Source: Haloplanus salinus (GTDB lineage Archaea; Halobacteriota; Halobacteria; Halobacteriales; Haloferacaceae). From it: a DNA stretch of 64,000 bases. The stretch is from contig NZ_QPHM01000001.1 in the NCBI RefSeq assembly GCF_003336245.1, positions 2,905,395 to 2,969,394 on the forward strand. The letters are read 5' to 3'. The position numbers and the translations under genes are program-made. The notes under the pieces are model-generated. The model ran no database searches. It was not told the origin of the DNA and saw only the letters and a program-made list of their open reading frames with translations. Numbering within the stretch: the stretch's first letter is position 1; the number at the start of each line of letters is the position of its first letter. Below are positions 41,792-50,296 of the stretch, in pieces.

Positions 41792-43903
41792 CTCTCGGTC
41801 GATCACGTCGCGCAGGTCGCGAATCCCGTCGGCGTCCCGCACGAGTCGCTCGTCGCCGACCGACAGGGTCAGTTCGGGGTCGGCCGTCGCCGCACCCAGG
41901 TCGCGAACCGGCACGCCGTCGGCGGCCTCGTAGACCGCTGCGGGGTCGGTCGTCTCGACGACCACGCGCCCGGGTGTCTCGTCGAACAGGGCCACGGTGC
42001 CCTCGACGGCCGCGCTGACGCCCGCCTCGCCGACCATCTCCGCGAGCGTCACGGCGAGGCCGCCGTGGCTCACGTCGTGGGTCGCGAGCGTCGAGTCGAG
42101 GTCGGCCACCGCCCGGACGGCGTCGACGGCCGCCACCGGGTCCGCGGGCAGGTCGGGGAAGCCGTCGCTCCCACCCTGCGCCGCGAGATACGCCGATCCG
42201 CCGAGGGCGCCGCCACGAGCGCCGACCTCCAGCAGACTCCCCTCGCCGGAGACGGTCATCGGCGGGGCGTCGTAGCCCTCGCGGACGCCGACCATCGCCA
42301 CCGTCGGCGTCGGCGGGATGGGACCGGCCGCGGAGTCGTTGTAGAGGGAGACGTTGCCGCCGACGACGGGCACCGAGAGGTCCCGGCACATGTCCGCCAG
42401 ACCGTCGACGATGGCGCCGAAGCCGCCGTACACGTCGGGCTTTTCGGGATTCCCGCCGTTGAGACAGTCCACCGCAGCGTGTGGGGCGGCACCCTTCGCC
42501 GCGAGGTTGGTCGCGTTCTCGAGGGCGACGGCGCGAGCGCCGTCGTACGGATTTGCGTCCGTCCACGCCGGAATCGCGCCCGCGGAGAGCGCGACCCCCG
42601 TGCCGGCCTCCCGGATCGCCATGATCGCGGCGTCGTCGCCGGGGCGCCGGGCCGTCCGTGTCCCAACCTCGTGGTCGTACTGCCGGTAGACCCACGCCTT
42701 GCTCGCCGTGTTCGGACTGGCGACGACGGCGTCGAACGCCGCCCCCGGATCCACGTCGGGGCGGTCACGGCTCGCCTCGACCGGCTCCTCTATCGGTAGG
42801 TCGTTCATCGGCGCCCCGTCGGCGAGGAACTCGGCGGGTACGTCGACGACCGTCTCGCCCTCGAACGTACAGACGTAGTTCCCCTCCTGCACCTCGCCGA
42901 TGACCGAGCAGCCGAGGTCGTAGCGCTCGGCGACCTCCTCGACGGCGTCGACGTCCTCGGGCCGTACCTCGTAACACATCCGCTCCTGTGATTCGGCGAG
43001 CAGGATCTCTAGTGCGGACATGTCGGGTTCGCGCTGGTGGACCCGGCCGAGTTCGATGTTCGCACCCAACCCCCCCTTGGCGACGAGTTCGCTGGAAGCG
43101 CCCCCCAGGCCGGCGGCGCCGAGGTCACGGGCCGCGCGGATCAGGTCGTCGTCGACGAGCGCCTCGTTGGCCTCGATCAGGAGCTTCTCGGTGTAGGGGT
43201 CGCCCACCTGCACCGCGGGTCGATCCTCGGTTTCGGCGTCCTCGCTCAGGTCCTCGCTGGCGAAGGAGGCGCCGCCGAGGCCGTCGCGGCCGGTGGCGTT
43301 GCCGACGAGGACGAGTTTGTTGCCCGGCGTCTTCGCCTCTGCGGTGACCAGCCGATCCGGGGTCACGAGGCCGACGCAGGCGACGTTCACCAGCGGGTTC
43401 CCCTCGTAGCCGTCGTGGAACTCGACGCTTCCCCCCACGGTGGGCACGCCGATGGCGTTGCCGTAGTCCGCGATGCCCTCGACGACGCCTTCGAAGAGGT
43501 AGCGGGAGTGTTCGCGGTCGAAGCCGCCGAAGTAGAGGGAGTCGGTCAGCGCGATGGGGTAGGCGCCCATCGAGAGGATGTCGCGGACGATGCCGCCCAC
43601 GCCCGTCGCGGCGCCGTCGTAGGGATCGACGTAGGAGGGGTGGTTGTGGCTCTCGATGCCCATGGCGACGTACGTCTCCGCGGCGTCGTCGCCGTAGGTG
43701 GGCAGGGCAACGACGGCGGCGTCGTCCCCGGGGCCGACGACCACCTGGTCGGCCTCGCTGTCGAACGCGGACAGGAGGGAACGCGACGAGCGGTAGGCGC
43801 AGTGTTCGCTCCAGAGGTTCTCGAAGAGCGCCGCCTCGGCGGGCGTGGGCTCCCGCCCGAGTTCGGCGGCGACGAGTTCGTGGTCCGGATCGGACAGGCT
43901 CAT
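41783..43903 (-). CDS. purL: Phosphoribosylformylglycinamidine synthase subunit PurL
   Basis: A 706-residue ATP-dependent synthase of the purine pathway, the small-type PurL that works with PurS and PurQ. Motifs: [65 protein letters not shown] and, in the second half, [20 protein letters not shown] and the internal repeat [10 protein letters not shown]. The repeat structure of two AIRS-like halves is intact. PurS and PurQ are not in the window. Divergent from the PHP gene across 96 bases. Confidence 0.96.
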   Translation of the reverse strand: MSLSDPDHELVAAELGREPTPAEAALFENLWSEHCAYRSSRSLLSAFDSEADQVVVGPGDDAAVVALPTYGDDAAETYVAMGIESHNHPSYVDPYDGAATGVGGIVRDILSMGAYPIALTDSLYFGGFDREHSRYLFEGVVEGIADYGNAIGVPTVGGSVEFHDGYEGNPLVNVACVGLVTPDRLVTAEAKTPGNKLVLVGNATGRDGLGGASFASEDLSEDAETEDRPAVQVGDPYTEKLLIEANEALVDDDLIRAARDLGAAGLGGASSELVAKGGLGANIELGRVHQREPDMSALEILLAESQERMCYEVRPEDVDAVEEVAERYDLGCSVIGEVQEGNYVCTFEGETVVDVPAEFLADGAPMNDLPIEEPVEASRDRPDVDPGAAFDAVVASPNTASKAWVYRQYDHEVGTRTARRPGDDAAIMAIREAGTGVALSAGAIPAWTDANPYDGARAVALENATNLAAKGAAPHAAVDCLNGGNPEKPDVYGGFGAIVDGLADMCRDLSVPVVGGNVSLYNDSAAGPIPPTPTVAMVGVREGYDAPPMTVSGEGSLLEVGARGGALGGSAYLAAQGGSDGFPDLPADPVAAVDAVRAVADLDSTLATHDVSHGGLAVTLAEMVGEAGVSAAVEGTVALFDETPGRVVVETTDPAAVYEAADGVPVRDLGAATADPELTLSVGDERLVRDADGIRDLRDVIDRELE

Positions 43904-43970
43904 TCGTCCCCGTCTATCACGCTGTGGAGGTAATGTCTTTCCATCGGCGGGTCCCGGAGGATCGGCGCCC

Positions 43971-43977
43971 TTTTTAC
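43971..43977 (+). promoter_or_regulatory. TATA box of the PHP gene
   Basis: tttttac preceded by gcgccc, centred 26 bases before GTG 44000; it supports that GTG as start of a leaderless mRNA. Confidence 0.55.
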
Positions 43978-43999
43978 CGCCCGTACCGACGTAAGGCGT

Positions 44000-44683
44000 G
44001 TGTTATCGGTCGAGTTGCACACCCACTCGTCGCTGTCACACGACGGGCGGGACCCGGTCGACCACCTGCTCGAACAGGCGGCGTCCGTGGGTCTCGACGC
44101 CATCGCCGTCACCGACCACGACGAGATAGCCGCCAGCCTCGACGCGGTCGAGATGGCCCCGGAGTACGGCCTGATCGGCATCCCCGGCATGGAGATCACG
44201 ACCGCCGTCGGTCACGTCCTCGCCCTCGGCATCGACGAGCTGGTGCCCGCCGGTCTCTCCTTCGAGACGACGCTCGATCGCATCCACGAGGGAGGCGGCA
44301 TCGCCGTCGTCCCCCACCCCTTCCAGGCCTCGCGCCACGGCGTCGCCCCACACATCTCGGCCGGGACACTCGCCAGCGCCGACGCCATCGAGGTGTACAA
44401 CTCCCGGCTGCTCACCGGGCGCTCGAACCGCAAGGCCGAGCGGTTCGCCGCCTTCCACGACCTCCCCATGACCGCCGGCAGCGACGCCCACATCGCCGAG
44501 ATGGTCGGCCAGGCAGTCACCGAAGTCGACGCCGACGGGCGGACGGTCGAAGCCATCCTCGCCGCCGTCTCCGACGGACGAACGAGCGTCGTCGGTCGGC
44601 GCACGCCGTGGCACATCAGCTTCCGACAGGCCGCCGGCGGCGCGAAACGTCGCTTCGTCCGCGCGCTGGGCGACCTACTGTAA
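44000..44683 (+). CDS. PHP-domain phosphoesterase
   Basis: A 227-residue PHP-fold metalloenzyme. Metal ligands appear in [40 protein letters not shown] and [11 protein letters not shown], the normal series of His/Asp/Glu positions. This is the small TrpH/RNase AM-like branch that cleaves 3'-phosphates or short 5'-RNA/DNA ends. Substrate not fixed. Start is GTG 44000 with a TATA element upstream. The final basic helix ([13 protein letters not shown]) is unusual for such an acidic proteome. Confidence 0.88.
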   Translation: MLSVELHTHSSLSHDGRDPVDHLLEQAASVGLDAIAVTDHDEIAASLDAVEMAPEYGLIGIPGMEITTAVGHVLALGIDELVPAGLSFETTLDRIHEGGGIAVVPHPFQASRHGVAPHISAGTLASADAIEVYNSRLLTGRSNRKAERFAAFHDLPMTAGSDAHIAEMVGQAVTEVDADGRTVEAILAAVSDGRTSVVGRRTPWHISFRQAAGGAKRRFVRALGDLL

Positions 44684-44688
44684 CCCGA

Positions 44689-45333
44689 CTACCGGGCGAC
44701 GAGGCGAGCGTAGTAGTTTCCGTTCCGGAGCTCCAGCCGCTCGACGCCGAGCGGCGACGCGTCGAGCAGGGTGCGCAGCCCCTCCCGCTCGAAGATGTGG
44801 TAGAACCGGTCGTGGGTCGTGCCGTCGTCGCTCGTCCACGGGACGTACGTATCGTTGTCGTTCGCCCTGATCTCGGCTCGCTCGCCGTCGAACGCCGAGT
44901 GTTCGATAGCCCAGACGCTGAGGAGCGCGCGGCCACCCGAAGCGAGGACGCGATCGAGTTCGGCGAGGAGCGCCGCCCGCCCCTCGGTCGACGGGAGGTG
45001 ATGGAGCACGGCCACACAGAGCGCGGCGTCGGCGACGCCCGCCGTGATCGGGAGGCGGGTGCCGTCGCCACAGATCACGGACGCCTCGGGATGCTCCGTG
45101 CGGGCGATGGCGAGCAGTGCCCGGGCGAAGTCGACGCCGACGACGCGCCGGAACCGTCCGAACAACAGCGGGACGTTGCGCCCGTTGCCACAGCCCACGT
45201 CGAGGGCGAGGTCGCCGTCCGGCACGTCCGCGACGAAGGCTTCGGTCTCCGGCCACGGGTGCTGGCGCGTCCGCGCGAAGTCGGCGGCAATCTCGTCGAA
45301 CACCCCTCGAACCCCACGCTTTTCGTCGCTCAT
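44689..45333 (-). CDS. Trm9-like class I SAM methyltransferase
   Basis: A 214-residue Rossmann-fold methyltransferase. SAM motif I is ALDVGCGNGRNVPLL around residue 45; the N-terminal helix FDEIAADFARTRQHPWPETE strongly resembles the eukaryotic Trm9/ALKBH8 tRNA wobble-uridine methylesterases; motif IV is CVAVLHHLPSTEGR and the end is NGNYYARLVAR. A tRNA target is therefore plausible but unproven. Start ATG 45333 was chosen because it gives MSDEKRGVRGVFDEIA and overlaps the NUDIX stop by 4 bases. Confidence 0.82.
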   Translation of the reverse strand: MSDEKRGVRGVFDEIAADFARTRQHPWPETEAFVADVPDGDLALDVGCGNGRNVPLLFGRFRRVVGVDFARALLAIARTEHPEASVICGDGTRLPITAGVADAALCVAVLHHLPSTEGRAALLAELDRVLASGGRALLSVWAIEHSAFDGERAEIRANDNDTYVPWTSDDGTTHDRFYHIFEREGLRTLLDASPLGVERLELRNGNYYARLVAR

Positions 45334-45800
45334 GCGTCCCGTGCCGCCGTCTCGATGGCCTCGATGCCCAACTGTCGCACGTCGGCGTCCACGTCGGCGT
45401 CGTGCAGGCGGTCCCGGTCGTACCACGCCCACGCCGCCGGTCCCGGTTCGCCCGGCGCGGGATCGATCGTTCGGGAGCCGACGGTGGCGTAGTAGACGTG
45501 GTCGACGTGGTGGTGGCCGACGTCGCCGTCACAGACGTTCACGTCCGCGAGCATCAGGTGGCGAGGGCGCGGGATGGCCCGCGCCGTCTCCGAGCGCACG
45601 TCGTCGCCATCGGTCAGCAGCGTCGGCTCCAGCCCGGTCTCCTCGACCGCCTCACGGAGCGCCGCCTCGTGGGGCAGTTCCGCCCGGTCGACGTGGCCGC
45701 CGGGCGGCAGTCGAATGCCGAGACCCGGGTGTTCGTGGAGCGCCGTTGCGCCGTCGGCGACGATGTATATCGTCGCGGTGAAATGTCGCGTCGTCTCCAT
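45330..45800 (-). CDS. NUDIX hydrolase
   Basis: A 156-residue NUDIX-fold protein. The Nudix box is recognisable as GGHVDRAELPHEAALREAVE then ETG (form G-x5-E-x7-R-E-x2-E-E-x-G), in which all key Glu residues are kept. N-terminal strand HFTATIYIVADG precedes it; C-terminal block YYATVGSRTIDPAPGEPG follows. Substrate unknown; likely a nucleotide or sugar diphosphate. ATG 45800 chosen. It forms a two-gene unit with the methyltransferase, whose ATG overlaps its stop. Confidence 0.88.
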   Translation of the reverse strand: METTRHFTATIYIVADGATALHEHPGLGIRLPPGGHVDRAELPHEAALREAVEETGLEPTLLTDGDDVRSETARAIPRPRHLMLADVNVCDGDVGHHHVDHVYYATVGSRTIDPAPGEPGPAAWAWYDRDRLHDADVDADVRQLGIEAIETAARDA

Positions 45801-46018
45801 GGTCGGCCCTGGACCGCCCGACGTATCCCCCTTCCGACGCGTACTTCTCCGACGAACTGGCTCCGTGCTCCGTTCGGAGCCCTCCACCGTGAGTTACGTC
45901 CGCATCAGGGACGGCCGGCTAAGCCGCGCCGTCGAGGCGACGGTCGGAACGCCGAGGATCGATCCCACCGTCCCGCCTGACACGCCGGTGGCGGTCGAAC
46001 GTGGGGAGAAGGGGGCCG

Positions 46019-47005
46019 TCAGGGAACCTGAATCTGCTCTTCGGCTTCGAGCAGTTCGTGATAGCGGTTGCGGATGGTGACCTCGCTGATGTTCGCTACC
46101 TCGCTCACCTCGCTCTGGGTCACCTTCTCGTTCGTGAGGAGGGCGGCGGCGTAGATGGCGGCGGCCGCGAGGCCGACCGGGCTCTTGCCGCTGTGGACGC
46201 CCTGGTCTTTCGCCGTCTTCAGCAGGTCGCGAGCGCGCCGCTCCGACTCGTCGGAGAGATCGAGTTCGGAGGCGAAGCGGGGAACGTACTGCTCGGGGTC
46301 CGCAGGCTGGATTTCGAGGCCGAGTTCACGGACGACGTAGCGGTACGTTCGTGCGATTTCGTCCTTGTCGACGCGGGAGACGGTGGCGATCTCGTCGAGA
46401 CTCCGTGGCGTCCCCGCCTGTCGCGCGGCGGCGTAGAGGGCGCTCGTGGCGACGCCCTCGATGGAGCGGCCGGGGAGCAGGTCGTCCGAGAGCGCACGTC
46501 GGTAGATGACCGACGCCGTCTCGCGGACGTTCTCGGGGAGGCCGAGCGCGGAGGCCATCCGGTCGATTTCACCCAGCGCCTGTTTCAGGTTCCGCTCTTT
46601 CGAATCCCGCGTTCGGAACCGCTCGTTCCAGGTGCGCAGTCGCTGCATCTTCTCGCGTTGCCGGGACGAGAGCGTCTTGCCGTAGGCGTCCTTGTCCTGC
46701 CAGCCGATGTTCGTCGACAGCCCCTTGTCGTGCATCATCTGTGTCGTCGGCGCCCCGACCCGCGACTTCTGATCCTTCTCCTTCGAGTCGAAGGCGCGCC
46801 ACTCGGGACCGTGGTCGATCTCGTCTTCCTCGACGACCAGGCCACAGTCGGCACAGACGGTTTCGCCGTGTTCGGTGTCCGTAGCGAGCTGTCCACCGCA
46901 CTCCGGACAGCGAAGCTGTTCGCCCTCGTCGGTGTTTTCGGTCTCGTCTTCGCTCTCGCGCGCGCGCGAGTGCTCGGTCGTGTAACCGCGTACGCTATCG
47001 GTCAT
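46019..47005 (-). CDS. tfb: Transcription initiation factor IIB
   Basis: A 328-residue TFB. N-terminal zinc ribbon with Cys33, Cys36, Cys51 and Cys54 (CPEC...CADC), B-finger/linker region PEWRAFDSKEKDQKSRVG, then two cyclin-like repeats beginning near NLKQALGEIDRMASAL and SELDLSDESERRARDLL, with the recognition helix KVTQSEVSEVANISEVTIR in the second. It recruits RNA polymerase to TBP-bound promoters and reads the BRE. Haloarchaea carry several TFBs; the acidic 25-residue stretch before the zinc ribbon may help tell this one apart. TATA box at 47058-47067. Confidence 0.95.
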   Translation of the reverse strand: MTDSVRGYTTEHSRARESEDETENTDEGEQLRCPECGGQLATDTEHGETVCADCGLVVEEDEIDHGPEWRAFDSKEKDQKSRVGAPTTQMMHDKGLSTNIGWQDKDAYGKTLSSRQREKMQRLRTWNERFRTRDSKERNLKQALGEIDRMASALGLPENVRETASVIYRRALSDDLLPGRSIEGVATSALYAAARQAGTPRSLDEIATVSRVDKDEIARTYRYVVRELGLEIQPADPEQYVPRFASELDLSDESERRARDLLKTAKDQGVHSGKSPVGLAAAAIYAAALLTNEKVTQSEVSEVANISEVTIRNRYHELLEAEEQIQVP

Positions 47006-47057
47006 TGGTTTGTATTGGTGAGCAAAACGGCTCTATACAGAGTGTAGGCGTAGCCGA

Positions 47058-47067
47058 ATATTTAAAT
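47058..47067 (-). promoter_or_regulatory. TATA box of tfb
   Basis: On the minus strand ATTTAAATAT, about 57 bases before ATG 47005, so the tfb mRNA should carry a leader of about 30 bases. Confidence 0.6.
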
Positions 47068-47163
47068 GTGTCGACATCGGCTGCCCCCGGGTGCGCGCGC
47101 AGTCGCCGGGGCGGTGCCGCGCCGGTCAGCTCCCGTCCCCGCAGTGCGGCGGGACTACCGGAC

Positions 47164-47175
47164 CGAAACCCTTAG
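47164..47175 (+). promoter_or_regulatory. BRE/TATA of gatCA
   Basis: cgaaacccttag, the common haloarchaeal BRE-TATA form, centred about 30 bases before ATG 47201; it predicts a leaderless gatC mRNA. Confidence 0.6.
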
Positions 47176-47200
47176 TGCCGGTCCGGAAGTCCCGTGTTAC

Positions 47201-47479
47201 ATGAGCGAGACGCCCGTCGACCCCGACGAGGTGCGCCACGTCGCGGACCTCGCCCGGATCGACCTCGACGAGGACGAGGTGGACCGCTTCGCCGTGCAGT
47301 TCGCCGACATCCTCTCCTATTTCGACGCCCTCGACGACGTGCCCGAGGTGGACGCCGAGGCCGACCTGGTGAACGTCATGCGCCCGGACGAGGTTCGCGA
47401 CGGACTGACCCAGGAGGAGGCCCTGCGGAACGCCCCGGAGACCGAGGACGGCTACTTCAAAGGCCCGAGCGTCTCATGA
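47201..47479 (+). CDS. gatC: Asp/Glu-tRNA(Asn/Gln) amidotransferase subunit C
   Basis: A 92-residue GatC that wraps GatA and GatB. Typical blocks: VDPDEVRHVADLARIDLDED, FADILSYFDALDDVPEV and NVMRPDEVRDGLTQEEAL, ending DGYFKGPSVS. ATG 47201 was chosen because of the BRE/TATA and the family N-terminus. Its stop overlaps gatA (ATGA). GatB is not encoded within the window, so the complex is completed from another locus. Confidence 0.95.
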   Translation: MSETPVDPDEVRHVADLARIDLDEDEVDRFAVQFADILSYFDALDDVPEVDAEADLVNVMRPDEVRDGLTQEEALRNAPETEDGYFKGPSVS

Positions 47480-48747
47480 GTCTCGACGCGTTCATCACCG
47501 AGACCACCGTCGAGGGCGACGACGACGGCCCACTCGCGGGTCGGAGCGTCGCCGTCAAGGACAACATTTCGACCGAGGGCGTCCGAACCACCTGTGGCTC
47601 CGCGATGCTCGACGACTACGTGCCCCCGTACGACGCGACGGTCGTCGAACGCCTGAAGGCGGCGGGCGCGACGGTGGTCGGTAAGACCAACATGGACGAG
47701 TTCGGGATGGGGACGACGACGGAAACCTCCGCGTTCGGCCCGACGAGGAACCCGGTCGATCGGTCCCGCGTCCCCGGCGGGTCCTCCGGCGGGAGCGCGG
47801 CGGCCGTCGCCGCCGGCGAGGCCGACCTGGCCCTCGGCAGCGACACCGGTGGGTCCATCCGCTGTCCTGCCGCCTTCTGTGGCGTCGTCGGCATCAAACC
47901 CACGTACGGGCTGGTCTCCCGGTACGGCCTCGTCGCCTACGCCAACTCGCTGGAACAGATCGGGCCGCTGGCGCCGACGGTCGAGTCGGCGGCGGAGTTA
48001 CTGGAGGTCATCGCCGGTCCCGACGACCGCGACGCGACGACCCGCGACGCGGGTGCCGACGCCGCCTACGCCGACGCCGCCGACGGCGACGTCGAGGGCC
48101 TCACGGTCGGCGTCCCGACCGAACTGATCGAGGGGGCGGACGAGCGCGTCGTCCGGACGTTCGAGGCGGCGCTCGCGGACCTCGAAGCGCAGGGCGCCGA
48201 GACACACGAGGTGAGCCTTCCCTCCGTCGAACGCGCGGTGCAGGCCTACTACGTCATCGCCATGTCCGAGGCGTCGTCGAACCTCGCACGCTTCGACGGC
48301 GTTCGATACGGTCCGGAGACGGAGAGCGAGGGCAACTGGAACGAGGCGTTCGCGCAGGTCCGCGAGGAGGGGTTCGGCGACGAGGTGAAACGACGAATCC
48401 TCCTCGGCACGTACGCGCTCTCCGCCGGCTACCACGACAAGTACTATGCGAAAGCACAGGACGCCCGCGCGTGGCTGAAGCGGGACTTCGACGAGGCGCT
48501 CGCCGAGGCGGACGTGTTGGCGTCGCCGACGATGCCCGTCCTCCCGTTCGAACTCGGCGAGAGCCTCGACGACCCGCTCCGGATGTATCTCGCGGACGCC
48601 AACACGGTGCCGGTCAACCTCGCCAACCTCCCCGCCATCTCCGTCCCCGCCGGCGAGGCGGACGGCCTTCCGGTCGGCCTCCAGTTGATCGGCGGCGCGT
48701 TCGACGAGCGAACGCTCGTCCGCGCCGCGAGCGCCGTCGAGGCGTAG
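47476..48747 (+). CDS. gatA: Asp/Glu-tRNA(Asn/Gln) amidotransferase subunit A
   Basis: A 423-residue amidase-signature enzyme. Catalytic triad Lys28 (AVKDNIS), the cis-Ser in VPGGSSGGSAAAVA, and nucleophile Ser127 in SDTGGSIRCPAAF. It frees ammonia from glutamine or asparagine to amidate mischarged Asp- or Glu-tRNA. Slightly shorter than bacterial GatA because the N-terminal helix is missing, as usual in haloarchaea. Translationally coupled to gatC. Confidence 0.95.
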   Translation: MSLDAFITETTVEGDDDGPLAGRSVAVKDNISTEGVRTTCGSAMLDDYVPPYDATVVERLKAAGATVVGKTNMDEFGMGTTTETSAFGPTRNPVDRSRVPGGSSGGSAAAVAAGEADLALGSDTGGSIRCPAAFCGVVGIKPTYGLVSRYGLVAYANSLEQIGPLAPTVESAAELLEVIAGPDDRDATTRDAGADAAYADAADGDVEGLTVGVPTELIEGADERVVRTFEAALADLEAQGAETHEVSLPSVERAVQAYYVIAMSEASSNLARFDGVRYGPETESEGNWNEAFAQVREEGFGDEVKRRILLGTYALSAGYHDKYYAKAQDARAWLKRDFDEALAEADVLASPTMPVLPFELGESLDDPLRMYLADANTVPVNLANLPAISVPAGEADGLPVGLQLIGGAFDERTLVRAASAVEA

Positions 48748-49046
48748 CGAGCGTCGGCGTCTCCTCGACGTTCGACCGCCTACGGACAGTCGGCGCGCCG
48801 CAGCCCCGGTTCTCGAAAGTCCAAAAATCGCGACCGTCGGTCCAGGCGAGGGTGTCACACGCGAGAGGCGTCCCGATCCGACGCTCGACGCGTTCCCCCC
48901 GGAACCGCGCCGAATCGACTGCTCGGAACGACGGATCGTCGTGCCGGTGCCGAATCGGACCGCCCACCTGCATCGGTGGCGAGGATAGACATAACGTTAC
49001 GCACTGAGTTCTCAAAAATGATATTCGAGGGCGAGGGCGGGATCGG
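48748..49046. other. Gene-free convergent gap after gatA
   Basis: There are 299 bases between two converging stops. Mixed composition with short A-rich patches (ccaaaaatcg near 48822, tctcaaaaatgata near 49011). No frame has coding character distinct from antisense noise, and I see no RNA gene. Transcription termination for both sides is expected here. Confidence 0.4.
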
Positions 49047-49463
49047 TTAGTTCAGGCCGCGCTCCTCGGCACCCTCTCGAATCTTCGCCGCGCGCTTGCG
49101 GACCCGGTTGATCAGCCGCTGGGTCCGCTCCGGCTTGAAGCCGTAGAAGGACGCGATCCAGTTGATGTCGCCGTACGACTGGGTGTGGAAGTACGCGGCG
49201 AGGGTGTCCCGGCCGGCCTGGATGATCGCCGGGGGGACGCCCTCCCCGCCGACCTTCGACTCGTCGAAGCCGTTGACGTCGAAGTAGACGTCGGCGTACA
49301 GTTCGGCCGTCTCGGGGTCGTCGAACTCGGCGCCGCCGTGGTGTGGGGCTTCGAACCGATAGACGCTCCCGTCCGGCGTCGAGCGCTCGACGATGCGCAC
49401 GCCGAGGACGTACTCACGGTAGGTCGATTCCGCGTCGTCGGGGGTGGGAGTTGATTGTGACAT
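49047..49463 (-). CDS. Conserved haloarchaeal protein of unknown function
   Basis: A 138-residue soluble protein, start ATG 49463 (MSQSTPTPDDAESTYREYVL). Blocks: VRIVERSTPDGSVYRFEAPH, AELYADVYFDVNGFDESKVG, and a C-terminal basic helix pair INWIASFYGFKPERTQRLI then RVRKRAAKIREG, which looks like a nucleic-acid-binding helix-turn-helix. I cannot name the family with certainty. It lies 13 bases after the cohesin-like gene on the same strand, so it may be co-transcribed with the PhoX module, although its composition looks like a housekeeping protein. Confidence 0.75.
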   Translation of the reverse strand: MSQSTPTPDDAESTYREYVLGVRIVERSTPDGSVYRFEAPHHGGAEFDDPETAELYADVYFDVNGFDESKVGGEGVPPAIIQAGRDTLAAYFHTQSYGDINWIASFYGFKPERTQRLINRVRKRAAKIREGAEERGLN

Positions 49464-49476
49464 GTGTCGTCGGGGG

Positions 49477-50223
49477 TTAGTTGCGCCGTCGGAGGCCGGT
49501 GGCCACGAGGAGTGCGATCGCCACGAGCACCAGCACCGGCGAGAGCGGTCCGTCGCCCTCGGTGGATTCGGTATCCGCGTCGGTGTTGGTGTCGGTGTCG
49601 GCGCCGTCCGCGCCGGTCTCGTCGGTGTCGGATCCGTTGGCGCTGGCGCCGTCGCCGTCGTCGGCGTCGGCCGACGGGGCGTCGCCACCCCCGCTCACGG
49701 CGATCGTTCCGGCCGCCGTGGCGGGGGTGAGCGCGCTCCCGTCGTCGGCGTCGAACTGCTGGGGCGTGACGGTGAGTTCGACCTCGCCGGGCGCGGCGCC
49801 CGCGACCGTCACCGTCGCCAGCGTCACGTCGGTCGCGCCGGGTTCGACGGCGCCTTCCACGTCCGCAGCTTCGAGAACGGCGGTCGCCCCGTCGTCCTCG
49901 ATCACGGGCTCGCTCGTGAGACCGTACTGGTCGGGGTAGCTGGCCGCGTCGATCCGTGCCACCGACGGATTCTCGACGGTGAGTTCGAGGTAGTAGCCGG
50001 CGAGGCCGTCGGGTGCGTCCGTGAGGACGACTCCAACGGTCGTGGTTCCGTCCGGTGCCGTCGTGCCGTCGGTGACGACGACGGTCGGTTGACTGTTCTG
50101 TGCCGTGGCCGTCCCGGCCGCCGCCACCGCCCCGAGGAGGGCGAGCGCCGCCAGCGCGACTGCAACGCTACGGCGGGTGTCGGCGAGTATCGAAATCGAA
50201 GTCGATCGTGTCTCTCGTGTCAT
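49477..50223 (-). CDS. Membrane-anchored protein with a cohesin-like domain
   Basis: A 248-residue exported protein. N-terminal signal (SVAVALAALALLGAVAAAGTATA), then at residues about 45-175 a beta-rich domain that reads as cohesin-like: TTTVGVVLTDAPDGLAGYYL, VARIDAASYPDQYGL and VTLATVTVAGAAPGEVELTV. Next comes a long Asp/Thr/Ser/Gly linker, then a C-terminal span PLSPVLVLVAIALLVATG followed by RRRN. The tail resembles PGF-CTERM anchors but lacks the PGF. It should display the domain on the cell surface. It follows the PhoX-dockerin gene by 73 bases on the same strand. Confidence 0.75.
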   Translation of the reverse strand: MTRETRSTSISILADTRRSVAVALAALALLGAVAAAGTATAQNSQPTVVVTDGTTAPDGTTTVGVVLTDAPDGLAGYYLELTVENPSVARIDAASYPDQYGLTSEPVIEDDGATAVLEAADVEGAVEPGATDVTLATVTVAGAAPGEVELTVTPQQFDADDGSALTPATAAGTIAVSGGGDAPSADADDGDGASANGSDTDETGADGADTDTNTDADTESTEGDGPLSPVLVLVAIALLVATGLRRRN

Positions 50224-50296
50224 GGTTGTCGTACGGTGATAATGGGGTGGTGGGATGGGACGCTGCGGGCCGGCCGTCGGGGCCGACCGAGCGGAC

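Noticed and set aside
48614..49015. A 133-codon minus-strand frame after gatA
   Set aside because: It is mostly antisense to gatA, Arg-rich, and its unique part lacks any motif.
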